From: Butyrivibrio sp. WCD3002 | Lineage (GTDB): Bacteria; Bacillota; Clostridia; Lachnospirales; Lachnospiraceae | Direction: 5' to 3' | Assembly: GCF_000424265.1 (NCBI RefSeq) | Contig: NZ_AUJO01000008.1 | Span: 1-64,000, forward strand | Length of the DNA: 64,000 nt | In this document: positions 44,024-53,402 of the stretch, in pieces | How positions within the stretch are numbered: position 1 is the stretch's first letter | Layout: each line of letters begins with the position of its first letter | Notes under the pieces: model-generated | What the model saw: the letters and a program-made list of their open reading frames with translations, nothing else | What the model was told of the DNA's origin: nothing | Databases searched by the model: none | Translations under genes and position numbers: made by a program

Positions 44024-46060
44024 CTACAGATCACCTAGCTGCTCACTAAAGTAGCTTCTAAGTATTTCCTGCAGTTTTTCCTTAATTCCTTCTTCGTCGC
44101 CCTTTTGCAGTATTCGTAAAAATTCCTCATCCTCAATAATTGCGCTTGACACCCTTCCAAGCATTTCTGAATTCTGCTGTCTGTGATCATCAAGTGGCAT
44201 TGTCATACAGAGTGCTGCCCTGATGCCCTGCAGCTTTTCATCCGCAAAAGGTTCCTCTTCTTTGGGGCCTACCGTTATTATCTGGCAATCCTTTACAGCC
44301 TTTGATCTGCAGTGGAAGAGTGCAATTCCTATCTCAGGGAAAAGCTGACTCATCACCTGCTCTCTTGCGAGGATATCCGCTGCCAAAACCGCTGCAGCCC
44401 GCTGTGAATCCGTAATATCCGCCGCGATCTGTCTGATCATCGACTCAAGACTTATATCAGTCTGAACTGTCAGATGATGATACCTTCTAATAACACCTTT
44501 AACTCGAGTGATTATGTTATTGATCTCATCTAGCTGCCTGGTGAAATCATTGTTTTCCTGCCTTGCAGGCATGGATGCATATTCATCGATCTTTACACTG
44601 ATCTGAAGTACATCCCTGTTAGTAATAAGTGGATTAACAAGGCAATAATCTACGCCCAGCTCGTCCACATTTATGCTTGATATGAAAAAATCCGTTCTCG
44701 AAACTGTATGTTGGGTAATCTCATCTACCCCATATGCTTTAAGTACTATATCCCAGTCGGAAAACTGGCTTTTTAGCTTTGCCATCATAAGCTGCGCAAC
44801 GCCAAAACCGCTGGCACAAATAACACCTATGGTTACGGTTCGCTTCTTACGCCTTCTGGAATCTATCCTCTCCCTTGCCGCGCCAAAATGCATTGCAAGA
44901 TATCCGATTTCTGCATCATTTGGCACGAGAGACGTTTTCTGTGTAATAACTCTTGCTGCCTTCTCACATCTGGAATATATATCAGGATATTCCTGCTTTA
45001 TCTGGGACAGCAGAGGATTACTTATGGTCATTTCATTTTTTATTCTGTAAAGCGCAGGCTCTAAGTGGACCATCAAGCCTCTTATAAAGTCGTCATCATA
45101 CCTCAGCTCTCTGGCAAGTCCCGGATCAAAGACATCTATCATTCCCTCAATTATCACCATAAGCTCATCCGTGTTAATGCCGCTCTCACCGATGACATCA
45201 CTGGTATAATTGAGCTTTGCCCCGTTTATATGAAGCAAAATATTGTTGACCTCGGATTCCGGTATCTCTATGGAAAACTTCTTCTCCAGCGCCGTTGCAA
45301 TGTTCTTTGCTATGTCGTAACCCTTATCAAACCTTGCATCGTAGCTGTCTTCATTTACCAGCTCGCCCTGAAGGATTCTCTCAACTGCCACAGCCAGGTG
45401 TACCAAAAGTCCTATATATGCATCATTTGTCAGAAGATGAAGATAAGGCTCCTCTATTTTTTCCAAGACTGATTCTACCTCTGAGAGGATTTCCTCATTC
45501 ATCAAAAGATAGATATTATCTCCTGCTGATGTGATTTCCTTTGTCTTCATATTCTCTGTAACAAAACGCTGCATAGCCATGCGGTAGCTTTTCTCACTGC
45601 CTGAAAGCGTTATGCCGTAGCCGGGCTTTCTTATAATCTCAAGTTTACATTCCCTTGCCCATTCATCTATGACTTCTAAGTCGTTACTTATGGTTGCTTC
45701 GCTTACACCGAACATATTGCTATAGTAAAAGAGCTTCTGGGGTTCCCTGTTTCTCAAAAGCTCAAGCTTTAGGAGCTTTCGCCTCTGTTCCTTATCGGAA
45801 ACTACCTGCTCCTTGCGGGCTTTTAAGATCCCCATTAGCTGCATTTTGGCCTCGGGATCACCCTCTATCTGGCTGCCCTCACCTTTTTTTCGCACCAGGG
45901 TAAGACCATGGTCCTTTAAGATGCTTCCTATATAGTCGGCTTCCCTTAAAATCGTGCGCTTACTCACACCCAGAGCGTCAGCCACCTCCTGATCAGTGGC
46001 CGGCTGCTCTGCGCCAAGCAAATATATTAAAATCTGTCTTATGCGTGGTGTAAGTTCCAT
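44024..46060 (-). CDS. mtlR: MtlR-type PRD transcriptional activator
   Basis: 678 residues, full length. Domains in order: N-terminal helix-turn-helix (VADALGVSKRTILREADYIG, about 25-45) plus a second wing, PRD1 (about 185-285) and PRD2 (about 300-405), an EIIB-like domain (GVICASGFGVAQLMMAKLKS, about 415-505) and an EIIA-like domain (about 530-678, GIALFHCRSKAVKD). Such activators respond to PTS phosphorylation and induce mtlA. Weak ribosome site, so translation may be coupled to mtlA 20 bases upstream. A matching operator lies before mtlA. Confidence 0.92.
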   Translation of the reverse strand: MELTPRIRQILIYLLGAEQPATDQEVADALGVSKRTILREADYIGSILKDHGLTLVRKKGEGSQIEGDPEAKMQLMGILKARKEQVVSDKEQRRKLLKLELLRNREPQKLFYYSNMFGVSEATISNDLEVIDEWARECKLEIIRKPGYGITLSGSEKSYRMAMQRFVTENMKTKEITSAGDNIYLLMNEEILSEVESVLEKIEEPYLHLLTNDAYIGLLVHLAVAVERILQGELVNEDSYDARFDKGYDIAKNIATALEKKFSIEIPESEVNNILLHINGAKLNYTSDVIGESGINTDELMVIIEGMIDVFDPGLARELRYDDDFIRGLMVHLEPALYRIKNEMTISNPLLSQIKQEYPDIYSRCEKAARVITQKTSLVPNDAEIGYLAMHFGAARERIDSRRRKKRTVTIGVICASGFGVAQLMMAKLKSQFSDWDIVLKAYGVDEITQHTVSRTDFFISSINVDELGVDYCLVNPLITNRDVLQISVKIDEYASMPARQENNDFTRQLDEINNIITRVKGVIRRYHHLTVQTDISLESMIRQIAADITDSQRAAAVLAADILAREQVMSQLFPEIGIALFHCRSKAVKDCQIITVGPKEEEPFADEKLQGIRAALCMTMPLDDHRQQNSEMLGRVSSAIIEDEEFLRILQKGDEEGIKEKLQEILRSYFSEQLGDL

Positions 46061-46080
46061 TTAAATCTCTTTTCTGTCAG

Positions 46081-47484
46081 TTACGCTCTCAGCTCATTTG
46101 CCAGCGCATCATACTCCGGTGCTGACATGAAATTGCTGATAGTTATTACTCTAACGCCGGGAGCACTCTTTTTTGCTCTAGCCGCAAGATCCTGATGTGT
46201 TACAACTATCTGAGCATCCTCAGGAATCTCAGAAACAGAAGCATGCTTAACTTCGATATCTGTTCTTCCTACCTCTGATAATTTTTTCCTTAAAACTGTT
46301 GCGCCCATTGCTGATGAACCCATTCCGGCATCACATGCAAATACGATGTGCTTGATGTCTGAAGGTGCTACATTTACAAGTGCGTCTGCTGCTGTAGAAA
46401 CTGTGCTTGCAGCTACACCCTTTGCCTGAGCCTTCATCTCTCTCATCTTCTCTGTAGAATCCTCAAGACTCTGCTTGGAGTTTGAAAGTCTGATGATAGG
46501 AGCAGCAATAGCGAAGGATACGCCTGCAGCAACTACAACCGAGAGAAGAACCATAAAGGTTGATCCTCTGGGAGCCATACCAAGGTATGCAATGATTGAT
46601 CCCGGTGACGGAGGTCCTGCAAGGCCAAGGTTAAATGCTGTGTTGAAGATCATAGCTGCTACTGAACCGCCGATTGTTGCAAGTAAAAGAAGCGGGTTCA
46701 TAAGTACATAAGGGAAGTAAATCTCGTGGATACCGCCAAGGAGGTGTACGATAAGTGCTCCGGGAGCGGAATCCTTTGTAACCTTATCTTTAGCAAATAA
46801 CCAGTAAGCGAGAAGTACGCCTGTACCTGCACCGGGGTTTGTCTCTATCATGTAGAAGATAGATTTTCCTGCGTTAGCAACCTGCTCTGCTCCAAGAGGA
46901 GTGAAGATACCGTGGTTGATAGCGTTGTTAAGGAAAAGAACCTTAGCAGGCTCAACAAATACTGATACAAGAGGCAAAATATTGTTTTCAACAAGTACTG
47001 CAACACCTGCGTTAAGAACTGCAAGTACGCCGCCCATGAAGGGTCCGATTACATAGTAACCGATGATTGCGAGGCCAAGACCAAGGATACCAACTGAGAA
47101 GTTGTTAACCAGCATCTCAAATCCTGTAGGGATCTTACCCTCAACTGCCTTGTCAAACTTCTTGATAACAAGTCCTGCAAGAGGTCCTGCGATCATAGCG
47201 CCCATGAACATTGTGTACTCTGTTCCGCAGATAACACCGATTGTCATGATTGCCCCCATAACTGCTCCGCGGTTTCCGCCAACCATCTTACCGCCCTGGT
47301 AAGCAATGAGGATTGGAAGCAGATATGTAAGCATAGGACCAACTATAGTGCTAAGCTGTGCATTTGGGAGCCAGCCTGTGTCAATGAAAAGTGCTGTCAA
47401 AAGTCCCCATGCTATAAATGCGCCGATATTCGGCATGACCATTCCACTTAGGAAACGGCCAAAACTTTGAATCTTTTCTTTCAT
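46081..47484 (-). CDS. mtlA: PTS mannitol transporter EIICB
   Basis: 467 residues from MKEKIQSFGRFLSG. EIIC membrane domain (about 1-335) has the GGIHEI motif (about 251-256); the linker leads to EIIB with IVFACDAGMGSSAMG, active-site Cys384. It imports and phosphorylates mannitol to mannitol-1-phosphate. No EIIA is fused; MtlF is separate. AAGGGG lies upstream of ATG 47484 and a promoter with an MtlR-type operator precedes it. Confidence 0.95.
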   Translation of the reverse strand: MKEKIQSFGRFLSGMVMPNIGAFIAWGLLTALFIDTGWLPNAQLSTIVGPMLTYLLPILIAYQGGKMVGGNRGAVMGAIMTIGVICGTEYTMFMGAMIAGPLAGLVIKKFDKAVEGKIPTGFEMLVNNFSVGILGLGLAIIGYYVIGPFMGGVLAVLNAGVAVLVENNILPLVSVFVEPAKVLFLNNAINHGIFTPLGAEQVANAGKSIFYMIETNPGAGTGVLLAYWLFAKDKVTKDSAPGALIVHLLGGIHEIYFPYVLMNPLLLLATIGGSVAAMIFNTAFNLGLAGPPSPGSIIAYLGMAPRGSTFMVLLSVVVAAGVSFAIAAPIIRLSNSKQSLEDSTEKMREMKAQAKGVAASTVSTAADALVNVAPSDIKHIVFACDAGMGSSAMGATVLRKKLSEVGRTDIEVKHASVSEIPEDAQIVVTHQDLAARAKKSAPGVRVITISNFMSAPEYDALANELRA

Positions 47485-47582
47485 TTGGATTTCCCCTTCC
47501 CAACCTGATATACAGGTAAGCTCCGGCACGTCTGCCGGTATTCTGAGTAATTATCCGAATGCATTCGATTTGTTGTAATCTA

Positions 47583-47611
47583 ATTGTATTTTGGCAGGAT
47601 GTATTTTTCAA
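47583..47611 (-). promoter_or_regulatory. Promoter of the mannitol operon
   Basis: Minus strand: TTGAAA at 47606-47611, 17-base spacer, TACAAT at 47583-47588. Initiation near 47575 leaves a leader of about 90 bases before mtlA. Confidence 0.8.
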
Positions 47612-47628
47612 TTCATACATATTAAACT

Positions 47629-47651
47629 TTGTCACGATGAGAAAGTGACAA
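47629..47651. promoter_or_regulatory. MtlR-type operator
   Basis: Perfect inverted repeat TTGTCAC-N9-GTGACAA, resembling the TTGNCAC...GTGNCAA sites of MtlR in bacilli. Its centre is about 65 bases upstream of the predicted start, a normal position for an activator. Confidence 0.7.
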
Positions 47652-47671
47652 GTACTAAAAAAGAAAAAATA

Positions 47672-47701
47672 CCCCGGATAGAATAAATATCCTATCCGGG
47701 G
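47672..47701 (-). terminator. Terminator of the flotillin gene
   Basis: Perfect 10-base arms (CCCCGGATAG) at 47672-47681 and 47692-47701; the minus-strand transcript continues with TATTTTTTC. Confidence 0.9.
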
Positions 47702-47752
47702 CACCACATATTAGTGGAGCGCCGATTAAAGCGTTTCCTTAGATAAATTTAA

Positions 47753-49291
47753 TTACTTTTCTTCACTGTCAGCCTTGTTGTCTACATTTACGTTCACGCC
47801 GCTGCCTGAAAGATTGATGTTCTTGTTAACCTTTGCATCATATGTGCCGGCTCTCATGATCTCTGTAAAGTCTACGCCTGTAGCCTCTGACATTGTATCA
47901 AATACCTGCTTCATAACGATTGGAAGATTACCTGAAATCTGGCTTGTGCCATTTGTTCCATCGCCTGTTCCATAAATGTTGATCTTGTCGATCTGTGAAA
48001 GAGGCTTAGCAATTTCAGCTGCCATCTGAGGCATGATCTTGATCATCATCTCAGCCATAGCTGCGCCGTTGTACTGCTTGTAGGCTTCAGCCTTCTTCTC
48101 CATTGCTTCAGCTTCTGCAAGACCTTTAGCCTTGATGGCTTCAGCTTCCGCACGACCCTTAGCTTCAATACCTGCTGCCTCTGCGTCATACTTAGCCTTG
48201 ATACCTGCTGCTTCCTGCTCTGCTGCATATTTCTGAGCTTCAGCCTGGGCCTTTCTTGCCTCAGCTTCCTGCTCCTGCTCGTACTTAACAGCCTCAGCCT
48301 TTCTCTGTCTCTGAACAAGCTCTGCTTCAGCGATCTTCTCAGCCTTATACTTCTCAGCATCGGCTTTCTTCTCGATGTCAGCTGCAAGTTCCTGCTGCTT
48401 AACGATAACTTCCTTCTGCTTCAGTTCAGCTTCACGCTCTGCCTTAGCGATCATAGCGTTAACAGTATTGGTCTGGATTGCCTTTTCCTGTTCCTGTCTC
48501 TGAATCTCATAAGCTGCGTCCGCTTTCGCCTTTGCAGCATCTGTTTCCTGCTTAAGTTCTGCCTGCTTCATAGCCAGGTCGCGCTGCTTCTGAGCAATCT
48601 CCAGGTCAGCTGCAATTCTTGCGTCATTTGCTTCCTTATCAGCCTTTGCCTTCTCAACAGCCACTTCCTTTTCAGCCTGTGCCTTAGCTACAGCTGCATC
48701 CTTCTTGATCTTTGAGGTATTATCCATACCAAGATCGTTGATAAGACCATTCTCATCAGTTACGTTCTGGATATTACATGAGAGGATCTCAATACCAAGC
48801 TTACTCATGTCCTTTGAAGCCTTCTCCATAACCTGATCGGAGAAGCTGTCACGGTCAGTATTGATTGCCTTTAGTGCAAGGGTACCAATGATCTCACGCA
48901 TGTTACCCTGTAATGAATCCTGCAGGTCTAACGTTATCTGCTCGGGGTTCTTGTTTAGGAAGTTCTTGGCAGCCAGCTGAATAGCATCAGGTGTTGTGCC
49001 AATTCTTACCTTTGCAACTGCGTCCACGTTTACATTGATGAAATCGTTTGTGGGAACTGACTGCTCTGTCTTAATATCAACGGTCATCTGACCAAGATAG
49101 AGCTTGTCGACTCTTTCAAAGAACGGAACCTTGATGCCTGCACGTCCGATAAGGATGCGCGGAACCTTTCTGATACCGGATATAATAAAAGCCCTGTCCG
49201 GAGGAGCCTTCACGTATCCTGCTGCAATAATGATTATTGCAATGATGATGATTGCGGCAATCGTAATTGCCATTGTTAATGATGTTGTCAT
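47753..49291 (-). CDS. floT: Flotillin-like SPFH/band 7 protein
   Basis: 512 residues. A hydrophobic N-terminal hairpin (about 7-25), an SPFH domain (about 30-200; VPTNDFINVNVDAVAKVRIG) and a long Ala/Glu/Lys-rich coiled coil with AEAIKAKGLAEAEAMEKKAE (about 200-430), then a Gly/Asn tail. Flotillins form oligomers in membrane microdomains and affect fluidity and signalling. An NfeD partner gene, often adjacent, is missing here. Strong ribosome site and its own terminator indicate a single-gene unit. Confidence 0.93.
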   Translation of the reverse strand: MTTSLTMAITIAAIIIIAIIIIAAGYVKAPPDRAFIISGIRKVPRILIGRAGIKVPFFERVDKLYLGQMTVDIKTEQSVPTNDFINVNVDAVAKVRIGTTPDAIQLAAKNFLNKNPEQITLDLQDSLQGNMREIIGTLALKAINTDRDSFSDQVMEKASKDMSKLGIEILSCNIQNVTDENGLINDLGMDNTSKIKKDAAVAKAQAEKEVAVEKAKADKEANDARIAADLEIAQKQRDLAMKQAELKQETDAAKAKADAAYEIQRQEQEKAIQTNTVNAMIAKAEREAELKQKEVIVKQQELAADIEKKADAEKYKAEKIAEAELVQRQRKAEAVKYEQEQEAEARKAQAEAQKYAAEQEAAGIKAKYDAEAAGIEAKGRAEAEAIKAKGLAEAEAMEKKAEAYKQYNGAAMAEMMIKIMPQMAAEIAKPLSQIDKINIYGTGDGTNGTSQISGNLPIVMKQVFDTMSEATGVDFTEIMRAGTYDAKVNKNINLSGSGVNVNVDNKADSEEK

Positions 49292-49342
49292 ACAACCCTT
49301 CCTTTCCTTGGACTTTTTCCAAGTTGTTTGTTATTAGTTTCT

Positions 49343-49359
49343 ATGTACTTATAGTACAT
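49343..49359. promoter_or_regulatory. Palindrome upstream of the flotillin gene
   Basis: ATGTACT-TAT-AGTACAT, a perfect 17-base palindrome about 52 bases before the ATG, overlapping a possible minus-strand -10 (TATAAG). Position suits a repressor site. A shorter CTTGG...CCAAG repeat lies nearer to the start (about 49308-49324). Confidence 0.45.
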
Positions 49360-49432
49360 TTGAACCCAAGGGAAATATAGGATTACTTTGGCGTTTTATT
49401 TCATTATATTCTTCTTTTTTGGAAAATATTTT

Positions 49433-50350
49433 TCAAAGCGCCTTATACTTCTCGATAGCAGGTCTGTAGACAAGGCCGCAAAAATAGCCTTTGACGACAA
49501 TCCATGCTCTTTTGAATCTGTGATCTTTTGCAAGAAACAGACATCTTGCAAAGTTCAAGCCGCATTTTGCAGTAAAATAACAAAAGCCCTTGAAGCCTTC
49601 TCTCATATAGGTGCTCCCATCATTTCTAAAGGCATAATTATATCTTGCAAGCCTTCCCATGTTATCTGTTGCAATAAAGCTTCCGTTGTTTGAAGCCATT
49701 TTGTGAACAACATGACTTCTTCCGGCTATGAATGAAGGCATATTTTCTCTTATGCTGATACGTCTTGTATATTCGATATCATCACCCCAGATAAAGTATT
49801 CCTTTATTGGATACCCTACCCGCTTTACTGTTTCGGCAGGTAAAAACAGTGAAACAAAAGTAGCCTGCTGAAGCAAAAACATACCCTGTGAAAGCACATC
49901 AATTCTGTCAAAGAAGTGTCTCATAGACTTTTGAGAATTCATTTTACACTGAGTTCCGTCTATCCACTCTGCCACACTTGAAATATATCCATACTTTCCG
50001 GGACCGCCTGCAACCTTGTCTGCTTCCAAAAGTTCATACAGAGCATCTTTATTTGGGATGGTATCATCATCCATAAGCCACAGCCACTTATATCCGGCTT
50101 CCATGGCTTTTTTCATTCCGTAATAGAATCCGCCTGCCCCGCCCAGATTTTCTCCGGTATTAAAATACTTAACAGACTCTGATTTTTCCATAAAGTCTTT
50201 TACAACATCAGCTGTATTGTCTGTCGATGCGTTATCTATAACCAAAACATCACAGCTTGCTTTCTCCTGCTTTATCAAAGCATCCAGACATTCAATTAGT
50301 AAATCTTTGCGATTATATGTAACGACAACCGCAGCAACTTTATCCTGCAT
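49433..50350 (-). CDS. GT2 glycosyltransferase (GlfT2/rhamnosyltransferase-like)
   Basis: 305 residues. VAAVVVTYNRKDLLIECLDA, LVIDNASTDNT, GAGGFYYGMKKA and WLWLMDDDTIPN (metal-binding DDD) are typical of galactofuranosyl/rhamnosyl transferases; FIWGDDIEYTRRI gives the downstream acidic pair with the catalytic Asp. Cytoplasmic enzyme acting on lipid-linked glycan. AGGAA precedes the ATG. Sugar donor not certain. Confidence 0.85.
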   Translation of the reverse strand: MQDKVAAVVVTYNRKDLLIECLDALIKQEKASCDVLVIDNASTDNTADVVKDFMEKSESVKYFNTGENLGGAGGFYYGMKKAMEAGYKWLWLMDDDTIPNKDALYELLEADKVAGGPGKYGYISSVAEWIDGTQCKMNSQKSMRHFFDRIDVLSQGMFLLQQATFVSLFLPAETVKRVGYPIKEYFIWGDDIEYTRRISIRENMPSFIAGRSHVVHKMASNNGSFIATDNMGRLARYNYAFRNDGSTYMREGFKGFCYFTAKCGLNFARCLFLAKDHRFKRAWIVVKGYFCGLVYRPAIEKYKAL

Positions 50351-50409
50351 ATTTTTTCCTATCTGACTTTCTGTTTAACTGACAATCAGCACAATTCCCA
50401 TTCTGATAA

Positions 50410-51447
50410 TCAGCCGGGCCATTTGATCTTTTTCTTATATTTTGTGTTCTTAAGTTTCACATACTTAAGATATATAAGTGTTCCGCTGATCTTTGAATTA
50501 GTGACTCTGACCTTTTTCCCGGAATATATCCCGCAGGCTCCCTGCAGGTTACAGTTCTTTATCTTTACATTTTGGGCAACCGTCCAGTTTCTGCCTATGG
50601 CAAACCAGTTGTTTATAATAAGAATCGCAAAATAATCGCTGCTGTTTTTCTTAACACAGGTTATCTTGGTATTCTTAATATTTATGTTCCTGCAGATCTG
50701 GTCAGGCTCTAAATATCCGCCGTTTCTGACATTGGGCTCTATGTCTATTCCTGCCTGGGGAGCAGTCCCACGTGCATTCTTGATTTTACACCCATCTATA
50801 GTAACATTATTTGCGTCCACTATGGAAATGTTATTTCGCCTGTTTCCGCTGATAGTACATTTTTTTATAGTAATCTTGTTACATCCATAGACATTATCCA
50901 TATCATTCAATGTCCCAAGATAAATTCCGTCACCCCAGTTATCAGCAATCTTCATATTATAAAGAGTGACATTTGAGCTATCTCTGATATATACGCCATG
51001 TCCGAATTCACCGCCACCGCCCTGGTGTCTGTTTTTCTCGCCTCTTAGCTGTCCCCCCGCAATCTTGACATTGTTGCAGCCATAAATATTAAACACGTGA
51101 TAATCGTCTCGTACGCTTGGCATAACTTCAAGCACTGTCGTTGGCGACATGAGAAGCTCTACGTTATCTTTCAGACAAATACCTTCGTTAATGGATCTTG
51201 AAGGTGTTATGTAATACACCCCCGCAGGCACCTTAACTGCGCCGCCACCTGCATTACTAACAGTCTCTATCGCCTTATTAAATCCTTCAGTATCATCCAG
51301 ATAATCTCCCGGAATCGCACCAAAGTCTGCAACATTAACATTTTTGGCTTCTGCACTAAATCCGCAGGTAAACAAAATAAAAAATATACTGAAGATCCCG
51401 GTCAGAATCTTAAGAAAAATACAAAGTTTTTCTGTATTAAACCTCAT
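50410..51447 (-). CDS. Secreted right-handed beta-helix protein (pectate-lyase-3-like)
   Basis: 345 residues. Signal peptide (ILTGIFSIFFILFTCGFSAEA, about 14-35) and VNVADFGAIPGDYLDDTEGF, the start of Pectate_lyase_3 beta-helix proteins, followed by parallel beta-helix repeats with polar Asn ladders (about 100-330). Such proteins bind or cleave polysaccharides outside the cell. Catalytic residues cannot be assigned. A short basic tail ends the protein. AAAGGCGGGG precedes the ATG. It is cotranscribed with the GT2 gene downstream. Confidence 0.8.
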   Translation of the reverse strand: MRFNTEKLCIFLKILTGIFSIFFILFTCGFSAEAKNVNVADFGAIPGDYLDDTEGFNKAIETVSNAGGGAVKVPAGVYYITPSRSINEGICLKDNVELLMSPTTVLEVMPSVRDDYHVFNIYGCNNVKIAGGQLRGEKNRHQGGGGEFGHGVYIRDSSNVTLYNMKIADNWGDGIYLGTLNDMDNVYGCNKITIKKCTISGNRRNNISIVDANNVTIDGCKIKNARGTAPQAGIDIEPNVRNGGYLEPDQICRNINIKNTKITCVKKNSSDYFAILIINNWFAIGRNWTVAQNVKIKNCNLQGACGIYSGKKVRVTNSKISGTLIYLKYVKLKNTKYKKKIKWPG

Positions 51448-51611
51448 AATCCCCGCCTTTCAAATTTTTCATTTACAATATGCACAAGGGCACGTTTGCA
51501 TTATAATACAAACTATCAGTGTAAAAAAGCATAAGGTTCCCCAATGGGAAGCTGAAGGATGCCCCAATAGAGTATTTATGCTTACTTCACCATCTAAGGA
51601 GATTTTTGTTA

Positions 51612-53318
51612 ATGACAGCATCTAGTGGCAGTATTCGTCATAAAATAAAAAAAAGTATTACCTTTACAAAATCATGCATATCTCTTGAAAAAAAACTCAT
51701 TCAAATATCATCTTTATATCGCAAAGCAGGTCCGACTCAGCCATGCACCATATCTGTAGTTCACTTAAACGCGGATGAGATTTCAAAGGATGCCTTCGAA
51801 GCATCTGTAAAAAAAGCAAAGACAAGATATAAATATGAATTTGTTTCATCCATGCAGGATGCCACAGGAGATTTCATTCTTTTCCTTAATTCCGTGGACG
51901 GTGTAAACACAGGCTGGATAGACTTCCTGATAAAGCCCCTTCTTGAGAATGAAGGTATCGGAATAACCGGGGGCATATCCTACTATTCCATAAACAGTGA
52001 TAAAAACCTGTCCTACAAAACACTTTACGCAGGGGTAACCCCCACTCCCTTCAGTTCAGATTACAACGGTCTTATAACCAAGCTGGAAAAAAGTCAGTTG
52101 AAGGACTCTGAGCCCTCCCTGACTCCCATAGAGGTTTCAATTCCTTCATATAATATTGTTATGATGAGAAAAGCCGTATTTGATTCGCTTGGGGGATTTT
52201 ATCCATTCTATGAAAGCATCTGGAATTATGCCATATCCGACCTGTGCATGCTTTCAGAATTAAAGGGATATAAAAATCTCCTTTGCACCGGATGTCTTGT
52301 ATCAACAAAAGACCAGAAGCCCAAATACAAAATGACCATGGAAAAGGGAGCCATTTTTGCAGGTCGCTGGAGAGTTCCGACCGAAATATCAAAACTGAAT
52401 GATAAAGAAATAGATATTTGCGGCTCAATGCCCCTAACGAAAGGCGGGGAATTCTGGGGTGACTATCACTATGCAAACTCCCTTAAAAAGTCCTTTGAAA
52501 AACTGGGCTATAAAGCAAATGTTCTTTTCATAGACGACTGGAATAAGGAAAGCACCGCAAAAACAGTGATTGTGCTTCGAGGTAAAAGACCGTATTTCAG
52601 AAGCGCTTCATCAGATGGTAAAAGGCTCATATACTGGAACATTTCCCATCCTGCAGATGTGAACCCTCTGGAATTAAATCAGGCTGATTACGTATTTTTC
52701 GCATCAGAATTAATGAAGTCAAAATTTGAAGACAGGATAGATAGCCCTTGCGGAGTTCTTATGCAGTGTACCGATCCTTCAGTAATGTCTCTTCCCGAAA
52801 GCGGCGATACTTTAAAGCCAAAACATTCACCGCAGCTGCTTTTTGTGGGAAACAGCAGACACATTTTCAGAAGCATCCTAAAGGACCTTCTTCCCACAAC
52901 ACATGAACTCCAGGTTTATGGCAGGCACTGGGAAGATTTTCCCGAAGTCAAAGAGCACGTGGTCTCTGAGTATATCCCTAATGAAGAAGTAGCCAGAGCC
53001 TATCATGATGCCGCTATTTTACTAAATGATCATTGGGATGATATGCGCGAATACGGAATTATCTCCAACAGAATCTTTGATGCCCTTACCGCAGGTGCCT
53101 TTATAATAAGCGACGATGTTCCTGGAATCCGTGAAGCCTTTGAAGGTACTGTAGTTACTTACACAGACAGAGATGATCTGGCTAAAAAAATAGATTACTA
53201 TCTGGAACACTTAGATGAACGCGATAGCCTTGCAAAAAGAGGCAAAGAGCTTATATCACAAAAGCACACATTTGATGCAAGGGCAAATGAGATCATTAAA
53301 GCTTTGGAACATATTTAA
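51612..53318 (+). CDS. Glycosyltransferase with GT2-like N-terminus and CgeB-like GT-B C-terminus
   Basis: 568 residues in two parts. Residues about 40-260 resemble a GT2 domain without the DxD (GDFILFLNSVDGVNTGWIDF). Residues about 270-565 match CgeB/Glyco_trans_1_2: YWNISHPADVNPLELNQADY, LLFVGNSRHIFRSIL, GRHWEDFPEVKEHV and RIFDALTAGAFIISDDVPG, the nucleotide-sugar-binding end. The ATG at 51612 or the TTG two codons earlier may start it; AAGGAG fits both. The fusion suggests one active and one accessory module. Product unknown. Confidence 0.75.
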   Translation: MTASSGSIRHKIKKSITFTKSCISLEKKLIQISSLYRKAGPTQPCTISVVHLNADEISKDAFEASVKKAKTRYKYEFVSSMQDATGDFILFLNSVDGVNTGWIDFLIKPLLENEGIGITGGISYYSINSDKNLSYKTLYAGVTPTPFSSDYNGLITKLEKSQLKDSEPSLTPIEVSIPSYNIVMMRKAVFDSLGGFYPFYESIWNYAISDLCMLSELKGYKNLLCTGCLVSTKDQKPKYKMTMEKGAIFAGRWRVPTEISKLNDKEIDICGSMPLTKGGEFWGDYHYANSLKKSFEKLGYKANVLFIDDWNKESTAKTVIVLRGKRPYFRSASSDGKRLIYWNISHPADVNPLELNQADYVFFASELMKSKFEDRIDSPCGVLMQCTDPSVMSLPESGDTLKPKHSPQLLFVGNSRHIFRSILKDLLPTTHELQVYGRHWEDFPEVKEHVVSEYIPNEEVARAYHDAAILLNDHWDDMREYGIISNRIFDALTAGAFIISDDVPGIREAFEGTVVTYTDRDDLAKKIDYYLEHLDERDSLAKRGKELISQKHTFDARANEIIKALEHI

Positions 53319-53352
53319 CGGCATATCAAAAGCTGACATACGCATAAAACAA

Positions 53353-53383
53353 GCGCCTCCGACCCTTTTGCTGTCGGAGGCGC
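53353..53383. terminator. Bidirectional terminator between two glycosyltransferase genes
   Basis: Perfect 11-base arms (GCGCCTCCGAC) at 53353-53363 and 53373-53383 with a 9-base loop, between convergent genes, T-rich on both sides. Confidence 0.88.
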
Positions 53384-53402
53384 CTTATTGTAATTTTATA
53401 TC

